A DNA stretch of 64,000 bases from Desmonostoc muscorum LEGE 12446 (GTDB lineage Bacteria; Cyanobacteriota; Cyanobacteriia; Cyanobacteriales; Nostocaceae): positions 8,078,501 to 8,142,500 of the forward strand of contig NZ_JADEXS020000001.1 in assembly GCF_015207005.2 (NCBI RefSeq), given 5' to 3'. The stretch's first letter is position 1, and each line of letters opens with the position of its first letter. The notes under the pieces were generated by a model. The model was not told where the DNA came from and did not search any database. It saw only the letters and a program-made list of their open reading frames with translations. Below, piece by piece: positions 30,236 through 38,456 of the stretch. A program made the position numbers and the translations under genes.

Positions 30236-30551
30236 GTATCATGTGCGCCTAATCACTTATCAACAAAAACTCTTGGCGTCTCCCGAAGTTCTGATCTAAG
30301 GAGGCCTTATCTGGTGACTTCTCTCCTGTATTCTCCGGGAAGCAAGCTAGCAAGAGCGTCTCCTAAAGGAGAGGTTTTAAGCTCAGGAAGCCTGAGCTTT
30401 TGACTTCTCTAGGACTTACGCAACAACTCTCTGAAACTCTTATTCCTCCGTGTCCTCTGCGTCCTCTGTGGTTTGATTTTCCGTTACCTGTGCGTAAGTC
30501 CTGTTCTCTTTGTGTCAGCCCTAATGATAAATCTTCAAGCCGACATGATAC
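30236..30551. mobile_element. Older MITE copy, GTATCATGT ends
   Basis: Ends GTATCATGTGCGCCTAATCA and AGCCGACATGATAC resemble the 9613 and 29952 elements. The inner right flank CTAATGATAAATCTTCAA parallels TTAATGATAAGTCTTTAA of the 9613 copy. The greater length (316 bp) is partly explained by a second element nested at 30411-30502. Confidence 0.55.
30411..30502. mobile_element. Nested MITE, AGGACTTACGCA ends
   Basis: 92 bp bounded by perfect 12-bp inverted repeats AGGACTTACGCA / TGCGTAAGTCCT, lying inside the 30236-30551 element. It is non-coding. Confidence 0.65.
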
Positions 30552-30724
30552 AGCGGATAGCAAGAGCAACAGACATCTCGATTCCCAATCCCTGGTTATT
30601 CCTTCAAATCTATTTTGAAAAATCATTGTGGCAGACGGAGTGCAAAAAGGACTACCATTAACTCTTTCTCTAGGAGACGCTACCCGAACACAATCCAAAA
30701 TCCAAAATCCAAAATCTTACTAAG

Positions 30725-32725
30725 ATGACTTCAGTTTCTATTCTTGATAATTCCGCGAACTTTTCCGGTAACAGTCGCTCGTTACTCAAAAAAAGAACGC
30801 TGTTATTTCGTTATTTGGCAGAAATCAATTTAATTTTTGGAATTTGGTATTTGCAATGGCGCATCACTCATTCTATTAATTTTGATGCACTTTGGATCTC
30901 TATTCCTTTGCTAATAGCAGAAATTTATAGCTATTTCGGTGGCGTGATGTTTGTGATTGGCTTGTGGCGGCCTTTAGTTAGACAAATTAAATCTCTTGAC
31001 CAAATGACTCCACCGATACCCAGATCGGATTGGCCAACAGTGGATGTGTTTGTAACATGCTACAACGAGCCACCGGAAATTGTAGAAGAAACTGCTAAAG
31101 CTGCTCTAGCAATGGATTACCCGCCAACCAAGTTACGTATTTATGTGCTAGATGATGGTAACTCGGCTGATATGCGAACAATGACAGAAAGATTGTGTAT
31201 TGAGGATTTGCAGTCACCACAACTACAGCAGGAAGCAGAACGAATTGATGCAGAACACTCTTGTTTGTTGGAACGCTTGAAGCAACTGGAAAATCTCACA
31301 CCTAACACTCAAGCCGCTGAAGAATGGCTACAAACATCATCACAACCAGAGGCGTTTGCTAGCGAATTTGTGAAAAGTCTGCGACAGTTTATTCTTTGGT
31401 TACCTCCACAGCATCAAAGTATAAGCGATTCTCCTACGGAGACGCTACGCGAACGCCTCACTACCGAACGCAAAGCCTTAGAAGAAGCTATTCGTAAAAA
31501 AGAACTAGAACTAGTTGAACTGGCTCGTTTTCGCTACATTGCTCGTCCCAAACCAGCTGGTGTACCCCACCACGCTAAAGCGGGTAACCTCAATTACGCA
31601 ATTTTTTCTGGGGAAACTTCAGGACAGTTTATTCTTACCCTAGATGCTGACCATATTCCCAAAGCACAATTTATTAAGAGAGTTCTACCTTATTTCTATA
31701 ATTATAATATTTTCACAGGAAAATATGAGCAGAATCAAATTGCTTTTGTCCAGACCCGTCAGGATTTTTACAACATTCCTCCGGGCGATCCTTTTGGACA
31801 TCGAGCTAATTTATTTTATGGACCACTCCAACAAGGTAAAGATGGCATGAATGCCGCTTTTTATACAGGCACAAATGCACTTTTGAGGCGGGAAGCACTG
31901 ATTAGTGTAGGACTGCAATATTTTGCTGATGAATTTGCCAAAGACGAAAAACGTTTAAATGAATTTCAATTAATTGGTGGTGTATCCAGCAACAGTATTA
32001 CAGAAGATATGAATACAGCAATGCGTCTACATGGCGCTGGATGGAAATCTATTTATCACAATGAATTGCTAGCAGAAGGTTTAGCACCAGATGACCTCAG
32101 TTCTACTCTTAAACAACGGCTACGCTGGGCACAAGGCACTATTCAAGTGCTACTGAGAGAAAATCCGTTAACAAAGCCAGGGCTAAGTTTTTGGCAGAGG
32201 TTGCATTATTTTAAAACGATGTACAGCTATTTTTCTGGTTTTGCAACTCTGGTTTTTATTGCTTGTCCAATTATCTATTTTTTTACGGACATTATTCCGG
32301 TTAAAACCTACGGACCTGACTTTGCCATACACTTTTTCCCAGCGTTTATTATCAATCGGCTGACTTTCCTTGCAGCCACATGGGGTATTCCAGCCAGAGA
32401 AGTTTGGCGTTCCGAACAATATGCGATCGCTTTATTTCCCTTATTAATCCAAGCTGTATGGAGTGTATTTACAGGACAAAAACTCAATTTCCAAGTAACA
32501 CCTAAACAACGGCAATCCGGTATTTATCTCAGGCTAGTTTGGCCACAGGTTGTTGTTTTTATATTGACTATTTTGGGGATATTGTGGAGCCTTTATCGGT
32601 TCGCAATTGGTCATCTTAATTATCCTGAAGTTCACCTACTCAATAGTGCGTGGGCTATTTATAACTTGTTACTTTTGTCGGCTATCATCCGCGCATCTGT
32701 TTGGCAACCTCCGAAAGAGGCGTAA
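30725..32725 (+). CDS. Cellulose-synthase-like family 2 glycosyltransferase
   Basis: 666 residues. Two N-terminal membrane helices (about 30-95) precede the GT-A domain, which carries all four processive-synthase motifs: DDG in YVLDDGNSAD, DAD in FILTLDADHIP, TED in SITEDMNTAMRL, and the Q(Q/R)xRW motif as KQRLRWAQGT. About six C-terminal helices follow. This is the BcsA/CesA architecture: polymerisation of a nucleotide sugar coupled to export of a beta-glucan-like chain. No PilZ domain is evident, so c-di-GMP control is not indicated. A ~100-residue helical insertion (about 160-270) lies inside the GT-A domain, part of which (SDSPTETLRERL) is encoded by a TACGGAGACGCTACGCGAAC repeat. The PIG-L gene follows 88 bp downstream. 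Confidence 0.92.
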   Translation: MTSVSILDNSANFSGNSRSLLKKRTLLFRYLAEINLIFGIWYLQWRITHSINFDALWISIPLLIAEIYSYFGGVMFVIGLWRPLVRQIKSLDQMTPPIPRSDWPTVDVFVTCYNEPPEIVEETAKAALAMDYPPTKLRIYVLDDGNSADMRTMTERLCIEDLQSPQLQQEAERIDAEHSCLLERLKQLENLTPNTQAAEEWLQTSSQPEAFASEFVKSLRQFILWLPPQHQSISDSPTETLRERLTTERKALEEAIRKKELELVELARFRYIARPKPAGVPHHAKAGNLNYAIFSGETSGQFILTLDADHIPKAQFIKRVLPYFYNYNIFTGKYEQNQIAFVQTRQDFYNIPPGDPFGHRANLFYGPLQQGKDGMNAAFYTGTNALLRREALISVGLQYFADEFAKDEKRLNEFQLIGGVSSNSITEDMNTAMRLHGAGWKSIYHNELLAEGLAPDDLSSTLKQRLRWAQGTIQVLLRENPLTKPGLSFWQRLHYFKTMYSYFSGFATLVFIACPIIYFFTDIIPVKTYGPDFAIHFFPAFIINRLTFLAATWGIPAREVWRSEQYAIALFPLLIQAVWSVFTGQKLNFQVTPKQRQSGIYLRLVWPQVVVFILTILGILWSLYRFAIGHLNYPEVHLLNSAWAIYNLLLLSAIIRASVWQPPKEA

Positions 32726-32813
32726 GGGAGATGAGGGAGCAGGGGGAGAATAACTTTTACTCTTAACTCCTCACTCCTAACTCCTCACTCCTAACTCCGA
32801 TGCCCAATACCAA

Positions 32814-33557
32814 ATGACAAACTCAAAAACAGCTATGAATAATCATTTAGACTATAACAACTTTGGTCAGCGAACTGTGTTGACAATTTATGCTCATGCT
32901 GATGATGAAGTTCTACCTGCTGCTGGTACTCTCAGTTTAATGTCTAAGGCAGGGTGGAATGTTCTTTGCTTAATTTTGACTGATGGTAGTCTTTCTAGTT
33001 CGTCTATTAAGGGTACACGTCATCAAGAAGCAGATGCAGCTGGTAAAATCATCGGTGCAAATTACGAATTTCACGCACTAGAAGAGTGCAATTTCTCAAC
33101 ACAAGCAGTGATTAAAGTTGCTGAAGAAGCTATTGGGCGTTGGCATCCGGATTTAATTATTACTCACGCACCACAACCTGAAAAATATGGACATAGAGAT
33201 CATGAAGTGTGTGCCATCGCAGTTTCTAATGTTGCTACCCGCAAAAACATACCTTTGTGGTATTCAGCACCACCTGTTTTTTTGCGTGATTTTGAACCAA
33301 ACTTTTTTGTGGATATAACCTCTGTAATTCAGGAAAAAGTCGCAGCTATTGGTTGTTATGAATCAGAAGCAAATAAAGCATTTATGCAACTTGATGCCAT
33401 ACTTATTTTATCTCGTTTTTGGGCACGTGAATTAGGTCATAAAGATGGCTATTTTGAAGCTTTTGAAATTTCTCGGCAATGGGTTGATGCTAGCTTCTTT
33501 ACTGCCATAGCAAATAGTAATAAACAAGTAATCAAGCAAGACTGGTTAGGTATATAG
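32814..33557 (+). CDS. PIG-L family deacetylase
   Basis: 247 residues. The zinc-binding motif AHADDE near residue 30, the LTDGS strand, and the distal HRDH (in EKYGHRDHEVC) are the hallmarks of the LmbE/PIG-L family, which removes N-acetyl groups from GlcNAc-containing or similar substrates. No signal peptide is seen, so it acts in the cytoplasm. Position just after the cellulose-synthase-like gene suggests it deacetylates a precursor or lipid-linked sugar of the same polymer. The start could also be the ATG at 32835. Low-complexity CTCCTAACTCCTCACT repeats fill the upstream gap. Confidence 0.88.
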   Translation: MTNSKTAMNNHLDYNNFGQRTVLTIYAHADDEVLPAAGTLSLMSKAGWNVLCLILTDGSLSSSSIKGTRHQEADAAGKIIGANYEFHALEECNFSTQAVIKVAEEAIGRWHPDLIITHAPQPEKYGHRDHEVCAIAVSNVATRKNIPLWYSAPPVFLRDFEPNFFVDITSVIQEKVAAIGCYESEANKAFMQLDAILILSRFWARELGHKDGYFEAFEISRQWVDASFFTAIANSNKQVIKQDWLGI

Positions 33558-33749
33558 CAATCTATTGAATTTGTTATAATTGTTTTTCCAATCCCAGACT
33601 TTTAAAGTAAGTGGGGATATATTTTTTAAATAAATGATTTTTAATTGCTAGATAACACAAAAATATTACTATAGCTATTGCGGTTTTTATTAGCTCAATG
33701 CCAAAATATAAAGATATAGTTATCAAACAAGCATTCGGAAAATACAGCC

Positions 33750-34079
33750 ATGAGTTTAAGTGTAACAGTACTAGAATTGTCTGGAATTTTAGATGGCATT
33801 AGAGGTAATGAACTGCGTCGTGAAGTTAACGACATTTTAGCAAATGGAGCGGATATTTTATTGCTCGATCTCAAAGAAGTAAAGTTTATCGATAGCTCTG
33901 GTTTAGGCGCTTTAGTATCAGCAATGCAAATGGTACGAAAAGCCGATAGTAGACTTTTCGTCTGTTCTATCAACGATCAAGTCAGGATGTTATTTGAACT
34001 GACTAAAATGGATAGAATTTTTCAAACCTTTGCCGACCAAGAGGAATTCAATCGCCAAGTACTAGCAATACAAAATTGA
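33750..34079 (+). CDS. STAS-domain anti-sigma factor antagonist
   Basis: 109 residues, one STAS domain. The phosphorylatable serine is in KFIDSSGLGALVSAM, the signature of SpoIIAA/RsbV proteins. When unphosphorylated, such proteins bind the anti-sigma kinase. The next genes encode a PP2C phosphatase (34100, convergent) and an anti-sigma-type kinase (35715), completing a partner-switching module. The whole frame is used; the ATG at 33750 directly precedes SLSVTVLELSG. Confidence 0.92.
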   Translation: MSLSVTVLELSGILDGIRGNELRREVNDILANGADILLLDLKEVKFIDSSGLGALVSAMQMVRKADSRLFVCSINDQVRMLFELTKMDRIFQTFADQEEFNRQVLAIQN

Positions 34080-34099
34080 AATATGCAAGTTTGAGTATA

Positions 34100-35290
34100 C
34101 TAGCTAAAGTTAACTTTTACTAAAGATAAGTCATCATCAAGATTATCTTGAGCATTAAAGGTGAAAATATTTGCTAATAGTTGATTGAGGTTACAGGTAT
34201 CTTTTTGGCTACATTTGGTTAATAAGTCAATGAAAGCATCAAGACCTAAAATATTACCATCTGGCTGATTAATTTCATAAGCACCATCGCTAAAAATATA
34301 TAAACTGCTGTTTTCCTGGACTTCAAAAACAGCATCGTCAAATTCAACATCAGCTAAAAAGCCAATTGGTAAATCTAAAGAAGTTAGCTGTTGAACTTGG
34401 ATATTTTTTGTAGAGCTACTAGATAAAAGTAAAGCAGGTGGATGTCCGGCGTTGGCATAAATGAGTTGACGTTTCAGGCGGTGATAAACACCATACCAAA
34501 TTGTGAAGTATTTATCACCGTGCTTCCTCATTTGGAAGGCGTGATTGAGGGCTTTTAGGACTTGGCTGGGTTGACAAAAGTTTGTGTTTGGTAGAGATTG
34601 CGATCGCAAAACATTCAGCACCGATACAGATAAGAGTGCTGAACCTACTCCATGTCCTGATACATCTAACAAATAAATTGCCAAATGATCGTCATCGAGC
34701 CAATTATGGCCAAAGCAATCACCGCCTAGCTGTGCTGAAGGAATAAACAAATTTTCTGTAGTTACTGCTCCTACAAGGGGTGAAGGTAAAAGCGATCGCA
34801 CGTAATCAGCGGCCTCAGCCAATTCTGCTTCTAAAATTTGCTTTTGGGTTCGTAAATCCTGATTGAGTGTTTCCAAAGCTTGCTTTTTACTTTGTAAATC
34901 CTGATTCAGCTGGTGTAACCTTAGTCCTGCTCTGACTCTTGCTTTCAATTCATTCATCTCTATTGGTTTAGAGATAAACTCGTCTGCTCCAGCGTCAAGT
35001 CCCCTAACTCTATCTTCTTCCTCTCCTCGAGCTGCTCCCCTAGCAGTCAATAGAATAAAAAACGTAGTCGCCAACTCTGGTTCTGCTCTAATTCGCCGAC
35101 ATACTTCTAGTCCATCTACCTGAGACATCATCCAATCACAGATAATTAGAGCAGGACGTACCAGTTCTGCTTGTGTAATTCCTTCTTCACCATTACTAGC
35201 TACAGTTACATCATAACCCTGCTTTTTAAGTGTGCTTTTCAGTACTGCTCGGACTGTAGGATCATCATCAATAACCAGAATTTTAAACAT
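34100..35290 (-). CDS. Response regulator with PP2C/SpoIIE phosphatase
   Basis: 396 residues. N-terminal receiver (about 1-120, acceptor Asp in LIICDWMMSQVDG, Lys in EFISKPIE), a coiled-coil linker (about 125-165, LNQDLQSKKQALETLNQDL), then a SpoIIE/RsbU-type PP2C domain. Metal-binding aspartates are visible in QLGGDCFG, LLDVSGHGVGSAL, FSDGAYE and DNLDDDLSLV. It should dephosphorylate the STAS protein encoded next to it (convergent, 20 bp apart) when the receiver is activated. The composition resembles the HmpU/HmpV/HmpW system known for hormogonium control in Nostoc punctiforme, but orthology was not tested. Confidence 0.92.
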   Translation of the reverse strand: MFKILVIDDDPTVRAVLKSTLKKQGYDVTVASNGEEGITQAELVRPALIICDWMMSQVDGLEVCRRIRAEPELATTFFILLTARGAARGEEEDRVRGLDAGADEFISKPIEMNELKARVRAGLRLHQLNQDLQSKKQALETLNQDLRTQKQILEAELAEAADYVRSLLPSPLVGAVTTENLFIPSAQLGGDCFGHNWLDDDHLAIYLLDVSGHGVGSALLSVSVLNVLRSQSLPNTNFCQPSQVLKALNHAFQMRKHGDKYFTIWYGVYHRLKRQLIYANAGHPPALLLSSSSTKNIQVQQLTSLDLPIGFLADVEFDDAVFEVQENSSLYIFSDGAYEINQPDGNILGLDAFIDLLTKCSQKDTCNLNQLLANIFTFNAQDNLDDDLSLVKVNFS

Positions 35291-35333
35291 AAATTATGGT
35301 TTTACAATTAGAATAACAAATAAGTAGTTGTTC

Positions 35334-35439
35334 TATAGCGATTCTCATTTGAATAAGGTACATGGGTAGGGGCGCACAGCTGTGCGCCCCTACGAGGATC
35401 TATTTTTTTCTGTACCTCACCCATACGGGAACCGCTATA
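35334..35439. repeat. TATAGCG...CGCTATA hairpin element
   Basis: 106 bp with inverted ends TATAGCGATTCTCATTTG and ATACGGGAACCGCTATA around a perfect 28-bp palindrome of the GTAGGGGCGCACAGC type. It lies between the divergent phosphatase and anti-sigma kinase genes. It is non-coding and one of three related copies in the window. Confidence 0.65.
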
Positions 35440-35714
35440 ATTTAACTTATATGAAATTTAGTTTGTAATGTATAGTGAAAATACTCAAATTAAATAAACT
35501 GATTAGCGAATAAGATGATTTTAAAGAAGAATTCAGAATTCAGAATCAATTAGTGGGTAATTTGACCCGCCGTTAATTGAATACCACTAAATCTTTGATT
35601 TAGTCGGTTACTTAAAGCCCTTTATTCATCTACTATTCACACAGAATTCAATTGGATAATTCTGGCTTCTGACTCCTGAATTCTGTTTTGTTAAAATATT
35701 TGATTGGTTAATAA

Positions 35715-36131
35715 GTGAGTAAGAAAATTTATCTAAAAGTCAACACAGATCTGACAGCTTCGCCTGAAGTTTTATCTTGGTTCGAGCAGATAAATCAACC
35801 AAGTCTTCCCGATAAAAAAATTTGGTGGCAATGTCAAACACTTTTGATAGAGGGATTTACTAATATTGTTGAACATGCCCACAAAAATTTACCCATTGAA
35901 ACTCCGATTGAGATGGAAGCTGTGCGGTTAAATGAATACATAGAAATTCGTATTTGGTCTCAAGGCGAATGCTTTAATTTAGAGGAGCAATTGCAACAAA
36001 CATCTGAATTTGAGGATAATGACCAAGAACGTGGACGTGGTTTAAAAATCATGTCTGCCATTGCTGACAAGTTGAGTTATGAGCGGACAGTAGATAATCG
36101 TTACTGCTTATTTATTAGTAAATATTACTAA
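35715..36131 (+). CDS. Anti-sigma regulatory factor (RsbW-like ATPase)
   Basis: 138 residues with a HATPase_c_2 fold. The N box is in LLIEGFTNIVEHAHKN, and the G-box region is reduced to ERGRGLKIMSAIADKLSY, as in SpoIIAB/RsbW serine kinases that phosphorylate a STAS antagonist. The start is GTG at 35715 (VSKKIYLKVNTD). It is the third member of the partner-switching set with the STAS protein (33750) and the PP2C protein (34100). The final target (sigma factor or another regulator) is not encoded here. Confidence 0.85.
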   Translation: MSKKIYLKVNTDLTASPEVLSWFEQINQPSLPDKKIWWQCQTLLIEGFTNIVEHAHKNLPIETPIEMEAVRLNEYIEIRIWSQGECFNLEEQLQQTSEFEDNDQERGRGLKIMSAIADKLSYERTVDNRYCLFISKYY

Positions 36132-36145
36132 ACCCCAGTTACTTA

Positions 36146-36246
36146 TACCATTTGACGAAAATCTTGATACATATAGATTTACCGTAGGGTAGCACAGCTG
36201 TGCTACCCTACCAAGGTATTTGTATCAACTTTAAAGTGAAATGGTA
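36146..36246. mobile_element. MITE-like element, TACCATTT ends
   Basis: 101 bp. Outer inverted repeat TACCATTT / AAATGGTA, inner inverted repeat TTGATACA / TGTATCAA, and a central palindrome GGTAGCACAGCTGTGCTACC. It lies just after the anti-sigma kinase stop and could also act as its terminator. A lone CCGGACATGATATTA end of the 9613 element family follows at about 36258. Confidence 0.6.
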
Positions 36247-36294
36247 TTAGTATTCAACCGGACATGATATTAATAGCAATCTTCAAGAAGAAAA

Positions 36295-38145
36295 TCACAA
36301 GACAAGAGGGTTATCGATAGTAGCATAAATGGAGTGGGTGGCTAAAGAACTATGCATTTCATCAATATCATGAAAACGTGAGATTAGATTGGCTTTGCAA
36401 CGCCATTGTGACTGACGAAGCTGATGCAGGAGTTTCGATCTGTCTTGCTCTATATGTGCATATTTATCTAAAGCTGTTCTGAGTTCTGCTAAAAGTACTC
36501 GCTCATCCACCAAGCCTCCGACACCAAAGGCATTAATCAGTCCCAACAAATGATTGTTGAAAAAGTAATAACCCAGGCGTTCGTCAGCAGCAACGGCATT
36601 TTTGCACACTGTATAGCTTCTGTTGCTAAAGCCAGGGAGGATGCTATCTAAATGCTCCCGAAAATCCGGGTGACAGTAATAATCTTGATTATCGCGGAAA
36701 AAGAAGCGGTAAGGATAACCGTCTTGTAGTTGCAAAACACTATTTTGTTGATGCGCTTCTAGCCCGATGCCATATGTGAAGTAAAGCCAAAGAATCGGCT
36801 CTAATGAAATTGTGAGGTAACGGCGAAACCAATCGCGGCTAACCTCATTTGTGGTGCGTTGTTCGCGCTTTGCTAGCAAGTTGATAATATTTGTTAAGCG
36901 CGAACCATCATTAAACATAGCATCCTGACATAGGGATATTAAACAAGTTACATCAGGAGCAGGATTGGCTGGGAAAACATTTTCTCGCAATAGCGAAGCG
37001 AAGCCAGCACTTGGTTCGCCGTCTATTTTCAAAGTGATGTAGGCAGGTTCGCGGATAATATTAAATTGTGGGAAGCGATCGCACAGTTGGTTACCAACTC
37101 CGGTATTCAATAATTGATAAAGTTCTACCGCTCTTTTTAACTCTTTATAGGAGATAGCCCGCATTGAGTTAGTAATCTTGACGTTCAAAGACAGTTTGAC
37201 CATGAACGTTGCATCAGAATGATAAACTGTGCGAATTGAAGAAGTAGGCATAAAAGCTCGCCCTTGTAAACCCAAATCTTCCAGCAATCCCTGATTGAAT
37301 AACTGCTGCACTCCTGGTTGACACCGCAGAAAATTTGCCTGCCAAGGATGCACTGGTAACAAGGCATATTCATCTGCACGGCAATAATTCATCTTGAAGT
37401 TTTCATCCACTTCACCATCCGTCAACAGTTCTGCTTTGATCAGTTCTATAGCTGTTTGTGGCAATGCTGAACCAGACTCCACTATTGACTGATGGGCGCG
37501 AAAGTAATAAAGAGGAAAACTCCCTTTCAATTCCGGAGAATAAATTGCTAATTCATTCTCAGCAAAACCTTGACGGCTTTTCGGCGTTGGGTGTAAAGGA
37601 TGACCGAAAATTAGTGCTTGTTCGGTTTCAATAAAATTACTTTTGAAAGCATAAAGTATATCAGTATCTTGTCGCCGCTGCCGAACAAACTGTTCTATAT
37701 TGCAACAGCTTTCCACTACTCGCCGCAGCAATTCATCCTGATGCCCATTGCTACCATCAGCCAGCGCCAACTCTTTTGTCAGCAGACTAACTAAGGTGAC
37801 GTAATCAACTTCTAAAACACCAGTTTTGTCTGCTGGCTGATAATAAATTGGCAAGTAAAACAAATGGCGTCCAGTTAGTGAATAGTAGCGTAAACCAGCC
37901 AATATTTGTATATTTTTATGCTCCAAATAACATCGTATTAATACCTGAGCTTTGGTACGAGTAAATACCTCATTTATGGCATCATCTATGACTTCACTAT
38001 TGGCTTTTATGCTTTTGCCAGTACCAGTTTCTCGCAGGTAACAATTGAAAAAGCTTTGAATTGTTGCTTGTTCAGCAATTTCCTTGTCAGTGCGATTTAT
38101 AATCAGTTGTGGCATTGCAGCAGTAATAATGGTTTGCTCTATCAT
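36295..38145 (-). CDS. IucA/IucC-family siderophore synthetase
   Basis: 616 residues, the normal size for an NRPS-independent siderophore (NIS) synthetase. Visible family motifs are FGHPLHPTPKSRQG (ATP/substrate region), LLPVHPWQ, MPTSSIRTVY and KLSLNVKITNSMRAI. The C-terminal thumb region has WLYFTYGIGLEAHQQN, and a FhuF-like tail follows. Such enzymes condense citrate or another carboxylate with a hydroxamate amine using ATP. No companion amine hydroxylase, acetyltransferase or decarboxylase is present here, so the product cannot be deduced. It is transcribed alone on the minus strand, downstream of the RND remnant. Confidence 0.9.
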   Translation of the reverse strand: MIEQTIITAAMPQLIINRTDKEIAEQATIQSFFNCYLRETGTGKSIKANSEVIDDAINEVFTRTKAQVLIRCYLEHKNIQILAGLRYYSLTGRHLFYLPIYYQPADKTGVLEVDYVTLVSLLTKELALADGSNGHQDELLRRVVESCCNIEQFVRQRRQDTDILYAFKSNFIETEQALIFGHPLHPTPKSRQGFAENELAIYSPELKGSFPLYYFRAHQSIVESGSALPQTAIELIKAELLTDGEVDENFKMNYCRADEYALLPVHPWQANFLRCQPGVQQLFNQGLLEDLGLQGRAFMPTSSIRTVYHSDATFMVKLSLNVKITNSMRAISYKELKRAVELYQLLNTGVGNQLCDRFPQFNIIREPAYITLKIDGEPSAGFASLLRENVFPANPAPDVTCLISLCQDAMFNDGSRLTNIINLLAKREQRTTNEVSRDWFRRYLTISLEPILWLYFTYGIGLEAHQQNSVLQLQDGYPYRFFFRDNQDYYCHPDFREHLDSILPGFSNRSYTVCKNAVAADERLGYYFFNNHLLGLINAFGVGGLVDERVLLAELRTALDKYAHIEQDRSKLLHQLRQSQWRCKANLISRFHDIDEMHSSLATHSIYATIDNPLVL

Positions 38146-38355
38146 TTCAATTTTGGTTCTAAAGATTGAGGATTTTTCAGTGAATGACTAATACCAATTG
38201 AAAAATATTCGCGATAAATCTATTGTTATACAGAATTATCACTTTGCAAACCAAGATTTAGACACCACTTGAAGAGGACAAGGGGACAAGGGGAAAGACT
38301 TATTGCAAGTTCTCCCAAGGTCACCTTGGCTTCTTCGATGACTTCTGCCCAATCC

Positions 38356-38456
38356 CTAGTCCCTAGTCCCCAGTCCCTAGTCCCTAGTCCCTAGTCCCTA
38401 GTCCCTAGTCCCTAGTCCCTAGTCCCCAGTCCCTAGTTCCTAGTCCCCAGTCCCTT
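38356..38456. repeat. STRR heptamer array (CCCTAGT/CCCCAGT)
   Basis: About fourteen near-perfect copies of the 7-bp unit CCCTAGT or CCCCAGT in tandem. This is the short tandemly repeated repetitive (STRR) class described from heterocystous cyanobacteria. It lies between the siderophore synthetase start and the RND stop codon, touching the latter. Confidence 0.9.

Larger units (their letters stand above)
29501..30724. other. Repeat-rich intergenic region before the glycosyltransferase
   Basis: About 1.2 kb almost entirely made of interspersed repeats: GCTACCGCTTCGCTAATGCGTCTACGC (about 29575), a GGTAGCATCGGAGT copy (about 29652), two or three MITE-like elements, and an AATCCAAAATCCAAAATCC run at 30698-30716 directly before the glycosyltransferase start. 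Small reading frames at 29592-29789 and 30363-30698 start or run within these repeats and are not credited as genes. Confidence 0.6.

Noticed and set aside
38356..38456. Possible CRISPR array
   Set aside because: The units are contiguous 7-bp STRR heptamers with no spacers of constant length. No cas gene is present.
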